A DNA stretch of 64,000 nt, taken from the NCBI GenBank assembly GCA_965370415.1, contig CBDUTJ010000011.1:17603-81602 (forward strand), written 5' to 3'. Origin of the DNA: JACNIV01 sp965370415 (GTDB lineage: Bacteria > Cloacimonadota > Cloacimonadia > Cloacimonadales > TCS61). Positions 7,824 to 15,736 of the stretch are shown here, one piece after another (position 1 is the first letter of the stretch; every line of letters begins with the position of its first letter). The notes beneath the pieces are model-generated. The model was not told where the DNA came from, did no database searches, and was given only the letters and a program-made list of their open reading frames with translations. The translations under genes and the position numbers were made by a program.

Positions 7824-9221
7824 TTACTCCGTTTTCATCTTTTTACTTATAATTGAATTTACCGCTTTTGCAATGTATGGAATATCTTCTTCAAAAACTG
7901 TAAGCACGTCGAATAGCAGGTTGCCTTCACGCAGGATTCCTAAGATGGGACGATCGAGTTTCAGAAGTCCTGAAAAGACCCTTTTCGCAAATTTCTTGTT
8001 ATCGGAAATCAGCATCACAGCTTTGCTTTTTAATTGAAGCTGAGGGAGTGTGCCCCCACCCGTCCGGGCAGGACTGTCGATTATTTTACATTCTATATCT
8101 AAACTATTCAGCTCTTTTTTCAGGAGATTTGCCAGCCTTGATCTTTCCGAATTATCCCTGTTCAACATCATGAAAATGGGTATTTTTTTAAGCAGGTCTT
8201 CGTCTTTCAGATAATATCTCAAAACAGTGGTAAGGGCTGCAATTGTAAGTTTCCCAACCCGTAATGTTCTCATCATGGGAGCTTTTGCCAGTTTGGAAAT
8301 AAGTTCTTTCCTGCCGGCAATAATACCAGCCTGGGGACCACCAAGAAGTTTATCTCCACTGAATGTAACCAGATCGATTCCTGCTTGCAGAGAACTTCGT
8401 ACATCCGGTTCATTTTCCAGGGGAAGTCCTGCCGGCTTTCTCAGTAAACCCGAACCCATATCATAAATAAACAGAAGATCGTGTTTCTTTGCCAGTTTCA
8501 CAAGCTCTTCTATCTCGACTTCTTCTGTGAATCCACCGATAAAATAATTTGATTTATGAGCTTTCAGGATCAACTTCGTTCTGGGTGTGATCGCATTTTC
8601 ATAGTCGGCAAGGTGAGTACGGTTCGTGGTTCCAACTTCCACCATTTTCGCTCCACTGGCACTCATAATCTCCGGAATGCGAAAAGAACCACCTATTTCG
8701 ATCAATTCACTTCGTGAAATTATCACTTCCTTCCTGGCAGCAAAGGTTTTTAAACATAACATCACAGCCGCTGCATTGTTATTTACTACTATTGCGTCTT
8801 CTGCTTGTGTTACAAATTTAAGCAACTGAGAAATATGCGTATTCCTCTGACCACGTTTGCCTTTTTCAAGATCGAATTCCAGGTTGGAATAACCTTTAGC
8901 GATCGGTTCCAATTTTTTTAATACATTCTGTCCAAGAGGAGCTCTGGCAAGATTTGTGTGTAATATAATACCTGTAGCATTCACCATTGGTTTTAAGGAT
9001 GTATCTGCAATAGAATGGATGATATGGTGAATACCAAGAATTAATTTATCAAGAGATGAAGCTTTTTTGCCTTTTTGAATATTTTCCCGTTCGCTTTCTA
9101 ACGTTTGACGAATAGCATATTTTACCAGTTCTATGCCATTAATTTCTATTTCTTTTTTTATCTCCGGTAAGTTCAACAGTTTATCGACACCCGGTATTTT
9201 TTTCAGTTCATCATTTTCCAT
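7824..9221 (-). CDS. selA: L-seryl-tRNA(Sec) selenium transferase
   Basis: 465 residues, the normal SelA length. It is a PLP enzyme that turns seryl-tRNA(Sec) into selenocysteinyl-tRNA with selenophosphate. The N-terminal helical domain (IPGVDKLLNLPEI) is followed by NATGIILHTNLARAPL, NNNAAAVMLCL, the HKSNYFIGGF block, YDMGSGLL and the PLP-binding lysine in FSGDKLLGGPQAG, all characteristic of SelA. The other selenocysteine genes (selB, selD, selC) are not in the window. It is read towards the small lipoprotein gene with a 47-bp gap. It implies that UGA can be read as selenocysteine in this organism, which matters for the interrupted gene at 57475-58500. Confidence 0.95.
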   Translation of the reverse strand: MENDELKKIPGVDKLLNLPEIKKEIEINGIELVKYAIRQTLESERENIQKGKKASSLDKLILGIHHIIHSIADTSLKPMVNATGIILHTNLARAPLGQNVLKKLEPIAKGYSNLEFDLEKGKRGQRNTHISQLLKFVTQAEDAIVVNNNAAAVMLCLKTFAARKEVIISRSELIEIGGSFRIPEIMSASGAKMVEVGTTNRTHLADYENAITPRTKLILKAHKSNYFIGGFTEEVEIEELVKLAKKHDLLFIYDMGSGLLRKPAGLPLENEPDVRSSLQAGIDLVTFSGDKLLGGPQAGIIAGRKELISKLAKAPMMRTLRVGKLTIAALTTVLRYYLKDEDLLKKIPIFMMLNRDNSERSRLANLLKKELNSLDIECKIIDSPARTGGGTLPQLQLKSKAVMLISDNKKFAKRVFSGLLKLDRPILGILREGNLLFDVLTVFEEDIPYIAKAVNSIISKKMKTE

Positions 9222-9323
9222 TACAGAACCTTTTGTTTCTTTTATTATTTTATCAAAAAAAGAAGTTAAATATTTAAGTCAATATGTTTTTAGAGAATAC
9301 TCTAATTTAAGATAATAAAGATG

Positions 9324-9410
9324 GGGTTCTCATCCCTCTTTTTGAATAAATGAAAATTAATCCGTTAGATCCGTGTGTATCCGCGGCTAAATAAAAAAAA
9401 TGGCACGCCT
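9324..9410. repeat. tRNA-flank repeat, truncated copy
   Basis: Contains the end of the structured repeat (GGTTCTCATCC), then ATTAATCCGTT, CCGCGGCTAAAT and TGGCACGCC, in the same order as at 9777-9870 next to the tRNA-Arg gene. TGGCACGCC is the complement of the 3' end (with CCA) of the Arg tRNAs. The copy is shorter and has drifted. It sits in the 887-bp gene-free stretch 9222-10108. Confidence 0.6.
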
Positions 9411-9460
9411 TAGTCTTCGTTAAAGAAAAAATAGTAAGAATTCAACTACGCCCTAACAGG

Positions 9461-9590
9461 CGAGAGGATTGCCGATCCGAAGAAACACTATTTCTTCTCC
9501 TTTCGGCGCTACTTCGCTGCTGATATTTTATAAATTCAATATCAGATTCCAGCTCGTGGTCGAACTCCCGCAAGAAGAAGGGTTCTCATC
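9461..9590. repeat. Structured tRNA-linked repeat, copy A
   Basis: A 130-bp unit matching 9656-9788 over almost its entire length. Both copies keep inverted repeats: GAAGAAA/TTTCTTC around CACTA, and CTGATATT/AATATCAG, with base differences falling mainly in loops. Such preservation of stems suggests an RNA or DNA structure rather than a protein. Short open frames cross it, but they have no ribosome site and lie in both directions. Confidence 0.7.
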
Positions 9591-9655
9591 ATATTTTTTG
9601 CACATTTAAATCAATTGTTCGTTTTTGTTCGTTGTTAAAAATAAAATGGCACGCC

Positions 9656-9788
9656 CGAGAGGATTGCCGATCCGAAGAAACACTATTTCTTCTCCTTTCG
9701 GTGCTACTTCGCTGCTGATATTTCGTAAATTCAATATCAGATTCCAAGCTCGCATGCGAACTCGTGCAAGAAGAAGTGGTTCTCATCC
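9656..9788. repeat. Structured tRNA-linked repeat, copy B
   Basis: Second copy of the unit at 9461. On the minus strand it reads as three hairpins (CTGATATT/AATATCAG, GAAGAAA/TTTCTTC, GGAT/ATCC) and runs directly into CTCTCGGGCGTGCCA, which mimics the acceptor end and CCA of the genuine tRNA-Arg (CCTTCGGGCGTGCCA). It may be a decayed tRNA-derived element or a tRNA-targeting mobile remnant. It lies about 75 bp from the intact tRNA gene. Confidence 0.7.
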
Positions 9789-9862
9789 CAAGCCTTTTAA
9801 ATGTAAAAACATTAATCCGTTGAATCCGCGGCTAAATATTCAATATTAAATTTTCAATAAAA

Positions 9863-9939
9863 TGGCACGCCCGAAGGGATTCGAACCCCTAACCCCCTGA
9901 TCCGTAGTCAAGTACTCTATCCAATTGAGCCACGGGCGC
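9863..9939 (-). tRNA. tRNA-Arg (anticodon ACG), CCA encoded
   Basis: A 77-nt cloverleaf including CCA. Acceptor GCGCCCG pairs with CGGGCGT, the D-arm is GCTC-AATTGGATA-GAGT, the anticodon stem CTTGA/TCAGG holds the loop CTACGGA with anticodon ACG, and the T-arm is AGGGG-TTCGAAT-CCCTT. The CCA tail is encoded. A34 implies conversion to inosine by TadA. The gene lies in a repeat-rich intergenic stretch and shares its 3' flank with the second Arg tRNA at 31931. Confidence 0.96.
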
Positions 9940-10108
9940 ACACAGTGCTAAATCCCGTCTATCAGCTTTTAATGTCAAGATTAATTTTAGCTTTCGGCAA
10001 ACATAGATAATATCATTTTCAGCATGTTTTTTTTATTTCTTTTTGAAATGTTTTATCTGCTTGACATTATAACAGAAAGCAGATTTATCTTCCTGGCAGG
10101 AAAGAAAA

Positions 10109-11344
10109 ATGATAAAAATATTAGAACTTATTCGTTATTATTTTGCTCATCATATTATCTTCAGTGTAGGCTTACTGCTTCTGGTGGGATATCTTCTGGG
10201 ACAGCTTTCCGAGAAGATCAAATTACCAGCCATAACCGGTTATATTCTGGCAGGAGTGGTAATTGGTACTTCGGGACTGAAAATGATCCGGCATGAGAAT
10301 ATGGAAATGCTTTATGTACTTTCCGAGGTAACCCTTTCCCTTATTGCTGTGATAATAGGCGGAGAGTTCTCTTTTCACAAACTGAAATTATACGGTAAAA
10401 AGATCATCATTCTCACTCTCGCGCAAATGATGCTGACTTTTATGCTGGTTTCAGCCGGACTGCTTCTGCTTGGACTTTCGAATTACGTTTCTTTTATGCT
10501 GGGTGCCATCTCTGCTGCCACAGCTCCTGCTGCTACAGTTGTTATCGTAGAGAAACTGAAAGCAAAAGGTAAATTTGTTGATTATCTTTATGGAATAGTT
10601 GCGCTGGATGATGCAGGAACAGTTATCCTGTTTTCTCTGGCATTTGCTTTTTCTACTTCTATTCTGGGAGATACAGCACTCCACCTTTCCCATGTCTTTA
10701 TACATGCCATGAAAGAGATCATCATCTCATTACTTATAGGAGCAGCTTTTGGTTTAGCGATCCATTTTACAACTTATAAAAAACGTAACCTGAATGAGAT
10801 CAAGATACTATCTCTGGGTTTTATTTTTCTTTCCACTTCAATTTCCATAAGCTTGAATCTTTCTCCACTAATTGCCAACATGACGCTGGGAATGATGATG
10901 ATAAATTTAAATAAAAAGAATATCAGGATACTTTTTTCATTGGAACCACTTACTCCACCTCTTTATGCAGTCTTTTTTGCTATAGCCGGAACAGAAATGA
11001 GTTTAACTGTTTTTAAAGAACCAGGTATTCTTTTGGCAGGATGTGTGTTCATTATTTTACGTAGTCTTGGTAAATATTTCGGGATATATTTTGCCGGTGC
11101 AGGTCTTAAAGTTCAGAAGAACATCAGGAATTATCTGGGATTAAGCCTGTTACCGCAAGCAGGTGTAGCAATTGGGTTGGTTCTATTTATTCAGGGTTCA
11201 CCCTTTATTGCAAATGCTTCTCCTCAAATTAAAAACGAAATCAGTAAAATGATAAATATTGTGTTAATGTCGGTATTTTTTAATGAAATAATAGGTCCGC
11301 CACTTTCCAAATTTGCCATCATGAAGAACCTGAAAAGGAGATGA
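10109..11344 (+). CDS. CPA2-family cation:proton antiporter, membrane part
   Basis: 411 residues, about 12 membrane helices and no C-terminal TrkA/RCK domain. The first block (LLLVGYLLGQLSEKIKLPAI, then GYILAGVVIGT) is typical of the CPA2 Na+/H+ and K+/H+ exchanger family, and the helix-5 region carries paired aspartates in VALDDAGTVILF, expected for the ion site. It acts in the inner membrane. AGGAAAG lies 5 nt before the ATG. Its stop overlaps the possible start of the following EIIA-type gene, so the regulator and the transporter are coupled. The transported ion cannot be told from sequence alone. Confidence 0.85.
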   Translation: MIKILELIRYYFAHHIIFSVGLLLLVGYLLGQLSEKIKLPAITGYILAGVVIGTSGLKMIRHENMEMLYVLSEVTLSLIAVIIGGEFSFHKLKLYGKKIIILTLAQMMLTFMLVSAGLLLLGLSNYVSFMLGAISAATAPAATVVIVEKLKAKGKFVDYLYGIVALDDAGTVILFSLAFAFSTSILGDTALHLSHVFIHAMKEIIISLLIGAAFGLAIHFTTYKKRNLNEIKILSLGFIFLSTSISISLNLSPLIANMTLGMMMINLNKKNIRILFSLEPLTPPLYAVFFAIAGTEMSLTVFKEPGILLAGCVFIILRSLGKYFGIYFAGAGLKVQKNIRNYLGLSLLPQAGVAIGLVLFIQGSPFIANASPQIKNEISKMINIVLMSVFFNEIIGPPLSKFAIMKNLKRR

Positions 11345-11346
11345 TC

Positions 11347-12159
11347 ATGAATATTTCAGAAGTAGTGAAACTGGAATGTTGCGAAATCGATTTGAAAGCT
11401 ACCAGCAAAGAAGATGCACTCCATAAGCTGGCAGAATTGATGAAATGCAGCCGTGAATTCCGTAATATCGAGGAAGAACATATTTTTACTGCATTAAATG
11501 AGCGTGAAAAAATGGGCAGCACGGGTTTCAGCAAAGGTATTGCCATTCCACATTGCCAACTTGAAGGGCTTAATAAGTTCATAATTGCTATTGCTGTTAG
11601 TAAAAAAGGTATTAATTTTGATTCTATAGATAAGAAAAAATCCCGTATCTTTGTAACGATCATCGGACCCGTTGGCAAACGTAGTGAACATCTGAAATTA
11701 TTGGCAACTGTGTCGCACATTCTCAAAGAACCAGGAGTTATCGAAAACATTCTTAGCACTATCACCAAAATCGGTTTATATGAAGAATTCCTGCGTAATG
11801 CCAATTCCGAAGATACAACGATATCCAGAAAAGGGCATGATAAGTTAATGATATTGATCGTGAAAGATGAACAGATCATGCAGGATGTAACTGAAGTTTT
11901 CATTGAATACGGTATCCAGGAATCTACTATTATCGATACTCAGCAAATGGAAAATCTACTTTCCAAAGTACCATTGTTCATGGGATTTTTCAATTTTACC
12001 AGCGAGAAAAATCCCTTCAGTAAGATCATTTTCGTTAAAATTTCCAAAGATCATATCAATGCAATTATGAAAGGTTTCGAAGATATTTTTGGAGACCTGG
12101 AAAGTTACTCCGGACTCGGAGTTATGGTTCTGGACCTGTTCTTCTCCAAGGGAATGTAA
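11347..12159 (+). CDS. EIIA(Ntr/Fru)-type PTS regulator fused to a ~100-residue C-terminal domain
   Basis: About 270 residues. Residues 1-150 are an EIIA fructose/nitrogen-type domain: the phosphorylatable His lies in GIAIPHC after GSTGFSKG, and the FVTIIGPVG and HLKLLATVSHILK segments are typical. The remaining ~100 residues (from about KLMILIVKDEQIMQDVTEVF to the end) form a compact alpha/beta unit with the look of a PII/ferredoxin-like regulatory domain; this is a structural guess. The ATG at 11347 is preferred over the ATG at 11341 because AAGGAG ends only one base before the latter. No EI or HPr gene is nearby. It is co-encoded with the antiporter and likely controls it. Confidence 0.8.
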   Translation: MNISEVVKLECCEIDLKATSKEDALHKLAELMKCSREFRNIEEEHIFTALNEREKMGSTGFSKGIAIPHCQLEGLNKFIIAIAVSKKGINFDSIDKKKSRIFVTIIGPVGKRSEHLKLLATVSHILKEPGVIENILSTITKIGLYEEFLRNANSEDTTISRKGHDKLMILIVKDEQIMQDVTEVFIEYGIQESTIIDTQQMENLLSKVPLFMGFFNFTSEKNPFSKIIFVKISKDHINAIMKGFEDIFGDLESYSGLGVMVLDLFFSKGM

Positions 12160-12170
12160 AAAAAATTCAT

Positions 12171-12360
12171 TAATGAGTTTTGTAAAATAGAGTTTTTTTA
12201 TCTTTCCATCCTGCCTGTCAAGCCGAAGCTGGTAAAGGCTGGAGGAATTCTATCTATTTTTCTTACGAAGGATCTCTGCTTATAATGAGATTCTTCGTCG
12301 AATGCCTATGTAAGTTCAAACTCAGAAAGACATACATTTTCTATTTTACAGAACTCATAA
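12171..12360. mobile_element. MITE-like element, copy 1
   Basis: About 190 bp bounded by near-perfect terminal inverted repeats (TTAATGAGTTTTGTAAAATAG at the left, and the complement of TTTATGAGTTCTGTAAAATAG at the right; two differences in 21). It has no coding capacity. Read on the minus strand, its interior (GTCTTTCTGAG ... CGAAGAATCTCATTATAAG ... GAGATCCTTC) matches copy 2 at 15466. It occupies most of the gap between two convergent genes. Confidence 0.7.
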
Positions 12361-12369
12361 ATCACACTA

Positions 12370-12401
12370 AAAAAAGAGGAATCCCAAAACTGAGATTCCT
12401 C
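12370..12401 (-). terminator. Rho-independent terminator of the beta-helix lipoprotein gene
   Basis: Stem GAGGAATC/GATTCCTC with a 10-nt loop. On the minus strand it is followed by seven T. It lies just past the stop codon of the minus-strand lipoprotein gene. Confidence 0.8.
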
Positions 12402-12439
12402 AATAGATTATTTACGTGAAATTAATAATCAGTTTGAAA

Positions 12440-13744
12440 TTAATGAAGTTCGTCGTATAGGATATTTTCCCATGCTTCCCAGATTCCGGGTTGAACTCCT
12501 TCATTGTAAATTCCTTCCCAGTTTCCTTGTGCAGGTTGTGTATTTCCAGCATCACCATTAGTATCTCCACCATTAATGTCATCTTTATAGGATGTGAACC
12601 ACACACCTGAACCATCATAATTGATAAGGTTATCTCCCTGATACAAGATCGAACCTCCATCAAATTTCAAAATAACATCATCTGCAAGTGCAAGTGTATC
12701 ACCCGGGACGATATAAATACCAAGATATGGAAAGGCAAAAGGTACTTCAGTTTCTTCCCAGTTAATATTACCCGAGATATAGTTGTTCGTTCCATCATAG
12801 CCGACGAATATTCCATTATATTCATTAATGACAGACCAGTTATCAGGATCATGAAATATATTAGAATTATTAATATTAAAATTCGTATTGATCTTCAAAG
12901 GTTTGATATTATCAAAGAAAATATTATTTTCAATTATGGTTCCACTTCCTGCTTTACTGGCATCTAAAGCACCTTCTACGCCTTTGTTGTGGGCAATGAT
13001 GCAATTTGTGATAGATACTTGTGTGTTAATATCAAGATTAATAGTTTCCTCATCATCACTTCCACCATAATAGAATTCGCAATAATTAAAAGTAGAAGAA
13101 TTATTCGTGCTTATAATATCAATATTTTTCCAATCACCAGGAGAAGGGGTAGTATCACTTCCATCATTATTTGTATCTCCACCGAAATTATCATCCTTGA
13201 AGGAAGTGTAAATGATAGGTTTCAATCCAGTTCCATCGGCTATGATCTCCCCTCCGTCAAGGATCATGCTGGCTTCTGTATCGAATTTAATGATTGTTCC
13301 GGACTCGATTGTAATAATTGAGATAATAGAAACATCACCCAAGATTATGTAAATTTTGTTTTCTGTCCAAGTAACATCTATAGAAATAACACCACTAACA
13401 AATTCTGGTTGAATTTCCTGTAAAATAAAATTAACTGTAGTAGTCTCTTCCGATTCAACTTCGACATTTTCCACAACCTGAACAGTGTAGCCATCAGCAG
13501 TACATGTAAGCGTATATGTGCCAGGATCTATCTGGAAAGAATAGCTTCCATCTACATCAGAATATGCAACAATATCAGAACCGACTTTTATAGCTGCATC
13601 TTCAATTACAGTTCCACTTGCTTTTGCAACAATCCCACCAACTGTACCCGGTTCATCAGGGCCTGCAGGGTCTTCCTCACATCCGAAAATCATAAAAGAA
13701 AAAATCATTGCAGGAATGATCAACCATTTGTAAAATTTCTTCAT
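12440..13744 (-). CDS. Surface lipoprotein with carboxypeptidase-regulatory-like and right-handed beta-helix domains
   Basis: 434 residues. The signal peptide ends in a lipobox (FMIFGC, Cys at about 22), followed by a Pro/Glu/Asp linker. A carboxypeptidase-regulatory-like domain (about 34-110: GGIVAKASGTVIEDAAIKV, then DGSYSFQIDPGTYTLTCTADGY) precedes a repetitive beta-helix-like region with recurrent YTSFKDDNFGGDTNNDG-type turns, present twice (about 180 and 400), and N-rich strands. No catalytic motif is seen and the sorting tail of its neighbours is missing. It is probably a cell-surface binding or structural protein. AAGGAGG precedes the ATG. Confidence 0.75.
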   Translation of the reverse strand: MKKFYKWLIIPAMIFSFMIFGCEEDPAGPDEPGTVGGIVAKASGTVIEDAAIKVGSDIVAYSDVDGSYSFQIDPGTYTLTCTADGYTVQVVENVEVESEETTTVNFILQEIQPEFVSGVISIDVTWTENKIYIILGDVSIISIITIESGTIIKFDTEASMILDGGEIIADGTGLKPIIYTSFKDDNFGGDTNNDGSDTTPSPGDWKNIDIISTNNSSTFNYCEFYYGGSDDEETINLDINTQVSITNCIIAHNKGVEGALDASKAGSGTIIENNIFFDNIKPLKINTNFNINNSNIFHDPDNWSVINEYNGIFVGYDGTNNYISGNINWEETEVPFAFPYLGIYIVPGDTLALADDVILKFDGGSILYQGDNLINYDGSGVWFTSYKDDINGGDTNGDAGNTQPAQGNWEGIYNEGVQPGIWEAWENILYDELH

Positions 13745-13819
13745 ATTTCCTCCTTGAGTTAATTTTTATTCATACATTAAACTAAATAGAAAAAGTGATT
13801 TTAATGAGTCAAGAACTAT

Positions 13820-14134
13820 TTAGATATTGATATTCCAGCCGAATCTGGAAAGGTCGATATGATCATTTTCATCGAACAAAATTCCTTCATTTTCCAGCAG
13901 CATTTTCTGAAGCTCATAACCATCTCCTGGATTCAACGATATCTTACCTTTCCTGTTTATCACCCGATGCCAGGGAAGTTGTTCCTTTTCCCAGGAAGAA
14001 TTCAGCAGCCTTACTATCTGCCTGGCTCCCCGGTTATTTCCGGCATAAGTTGCTACCTGCCCATAGGTAACCACTTTACCGCTGGGTATATTTTTCATGA
14101 TCTTAATTGCTTTTAAGGTAAATTCCGATGGCAT
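13820..14134 (-). CDS. Alkyltransferase-like protein (ATL), MGMT family without the reactive cysteine
   Basis: 104 residues covering the DNA-binding half of O6-alkylguanine-DNA alkyltransferase. The helix-turn-helix (IPSGKVVTYGQVA), arginine-finger region (NRGARQIVRLL) and the active-site loop are present, but the PCHR motif reads PWHRV, so the methyl-accepting cysteine is a tryptophan. Proteins of this type bind alkylated bases, flip them and hand the lesion to nucleotide excision repair. The C-terminal helix is followed by a short tail and the length is normal for ATLs. It stands between a lipoprotein gene and pgk. Confidence 0.88.
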   Translation of the reverse strand: MPSEFTLKAIKIMKNIPSGKVVTYGQVATYAGNNRGARQIVRLLNSSWEKEQLPWHRVINRKGKISLNPGDGYELQKMLLENEGILFDENDHIDLSRFGWNINI

Positions 14135-14169
14135 ATGTTTTTCTCTTTTTTCTTATGAACAGAGCAATT

Positions 14170-15441
14170 CTATTCCATCAATGCTTTAACAGGTTCTAAT
14201 CCAAAAGCTGAACCCTCTTTGATAGCTTTCAATATTGTGCCGCCACCTGTGAAAAAATAGTACTTATTATTAGTTAATGCTTTTTTATAAATTGCCGGAA
14301 GCAGGTTCTTAAATTCCTGCAGGGTATCTCCACCACCGAATAATTTTGCAGCTTTTTTATTTTTATCGATCAAATCATACATGGCAACTGTTCCATCTGT
14401 AAAACGTGGGGTGAATCCCATTACAGCGTTCACAAAAATGGTGTTTGCCGAATTAAGAATTTTTTGAAGATGCTTTTCTTCAAAAGCTCGTGGAGCTGCA
14501 TCCAGTATGTAGTTCAATTCAGTTCCTGCTTTCAAATCGTGGATATTGTGGGTTCTGCAGCTTCCTTCTGTTTTTTCTTCCAGCAGGTCAGATTCGATAA
14601 TAAAGAGTGGTTCCACAATTTTGCCGGGATATTCTTGTGTTAGTTTAACGAATTCGGATGCTGCCTGAATGTCTTCATCAGATATTCCTTTAATGTGGAA
14701 ACCGTATTTAGCACAAAGGTAGGCATTATAAATTACTCCTCCAATAATAAGGTGATCTGCAGATTTCAGAAGAGCGGTCAATGAGCCGATCTTTGTATCA
14801 AATTTTGAGCCAGCAACTACTGCCAGAAAAGGTCTTTCCGGTTCCAGAACTCTTTTCAGATTTTCAATTTCTTTCTGCATTAAGAGGCCAGCATACGATG
14901 GATGGTATTTTGTGATATTATATGTAGAAGCATGTGGCTGCCAGGAGCCAAAAGCGTCATTCACGAAAACATCTGCCAGGTTTGCCATCTGCCTGGCGAG
15001 TTTTTCAGTCTTTTCATCCTTGCTTTCTTCACCTGCAAACCAGCGTGTGTTGGGAAGATACAATCCATCAACATCACCTGCTTTCAGCTTTTCTAGCTCT
15101 TCCTGATATGAAAACTCAGATAAACCAGCATCTTTGGTGCTTTGAATTTCCGGTGTGATAAAAGTAAGTCCAAGTTTGTTATTCAAATATTGTACAATCG
15201 GTTGAACTGAAGTTTTTTCTGATATTTCGATCTTGCCTGTTTTTTTATCTTTTGGCCTTCCCACATGACTCATCAAAATTGGTTTGCCACCATTATTTAA
15301 AACTAATTTAATCGTATCGAGGGAAGCATCAATCCTGTATGGATCTTTTATCAATCCTTTTTTTACAACATTATGATCGACCCTGATAAGAACGATCTTT
15401 CCTTTCAGATCTGAATTCTGTATCTTTGGAATATTTATCAT
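14170..15441 (-). CDS. pgk: Phosphoglycerate kinase (divergent)
   Basis: 423 residues. The glycolytic enzyme moves phosphate between 1,3-bisphosphoglycerate and ADP. Visible family blocks: LIRVDHNV (SLRVDLNVP in most), MSHVGRPKD, LPNTRWFAGE, FVNDAFGSWQPHAST, VVAGSKFDTKIGSL, FVNAVMGFTPRF (NGPMG usually) and GGGDTLQEF with FFTGGGTILKAI near the C-terminus. Several of these depart from consensus, so it is a remote branch, but the phosphate-site glycines and basic residues remain. The ATG at 15441 is chosen because GGGAGG lies 4 nt upstream; 13 further in-frame codons upstream run towards the MITE. The element ends about 25 bp before the start. Confidence 0.88.
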   Translation of the reverse strand: MINIPKIQNSDLKGKIVLIRVDHNVVKKGLIKDPYRIDASLDTIKLVLNNGGKPILMSHVGRPKDKKTGKIEISEKTSVQPIVQYLNNKLGLTFITPEIQSTKDAGLSEFSYQEELEKLKAGDVDGLYLPNTRWFAGEESKDEKTEKLARQMANLADVFVNDAFGSWQPHASTYNITKYHPSYAGLLMQKEIENLKRVLEPERPFLAVVAGSKFDTKIGSLTALLKSADHLIIGGVIYNAYLCAKYGFHIKGISDEDIQAASEFVKLTQEYPGKIVEPLFIIESDLLEEKTEGSCRTHNIHDLKAGTELNYILDAAPRAFEEKHLQKILNSANTIFVNAVMGFTPRFTDGTVAMYDLIDKNKKAAKLFGGGDTLQEFKNLLPAIYKKALTNNKYYFFTGGGTILKAIKEGSAFGLEPVKALME

Positions 15442-15465
15442 TATGCCTCCCGGAAAATAATTAAT

Positions 15466-15621
15466 TAATGAGTTCTGCAAAATGAAAAAAGGCTGTCTTT
15501 CTGAGGAAATCTTCGAAGAATTTTCTCACGAAGAATCTCATTATAAGTGGAGATCCTTCCAGAGAACAACGTGCAAGATTCGTCAGGAAGACAAAAACAC
15601 TCTATTTTGCAGAACTCTTAT
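15466..15621. mobile_element. MITE-like element, copy 2 (inverted relative to copy 1)
   Basis: About 155 bp ending in inverted GAGTTCTGCAAAAT repeats (14 identical bases). Interior segments GTCTTTCTGAGG and CGAAGAATCTCATTATAAG, then GAGATCCTTC, match the minus-strand reading of copy 1. It has no coding capacity. It lies directly upstream of the pgk ribosome site, where it could affect pgk expression. Confidence 0.7.
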
Positions 15622-15686
15622 AAAGAATTACCGATAAGAGTTTTATTTTTTAATGATTTCTTGCAACATATTTTTTAATTTTTATA

Positions 15687-15714
15687 ATAAAAAAAACCCC
15701 CGATCTAACGGGGG
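15687..15714 (-). terminator. Terminator closing the secreted-protein operon
   Basis: Stem CCCCCG/CGGGGG with a 6-nt loop. On the minus strand it is followed by eight T. It lies 22 bp past the stop codon of the deiminase-like gene. Confidence 0.88.
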
Positions 15715-15736
15715 CGTAGATATGTAAGATCGAATG

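Noticed and set aside
9589..9849. Small open frames crossing the repeat (MARPRGLPIRRN... on plus, MRTTSSCTSSH... on minus)
   Set aside because: They overlap the structured repeat, lack ribosome sites and exist on both strands; the conservation is explained by the repeat itself.
9401..9870. TGGCAC motifs as sigma54 -24 boxes
   Set aside because: All three are the complement of the tRNA CCA end (TGGCACGCC) and lack a correctly spaced TTGC -12 box.
9222..10108. CRISPR array
   Set aside because: Repeats are ~130 bp, few and unevenly spaced, with no spacers and no cas genes.
14170..15480. Longer pgk start at 15480
   Set aside because: The extra codons have no ribosome site, run into the end of a MITE-like element, and the ATG at 15441 has GGGAGG placed ideally.
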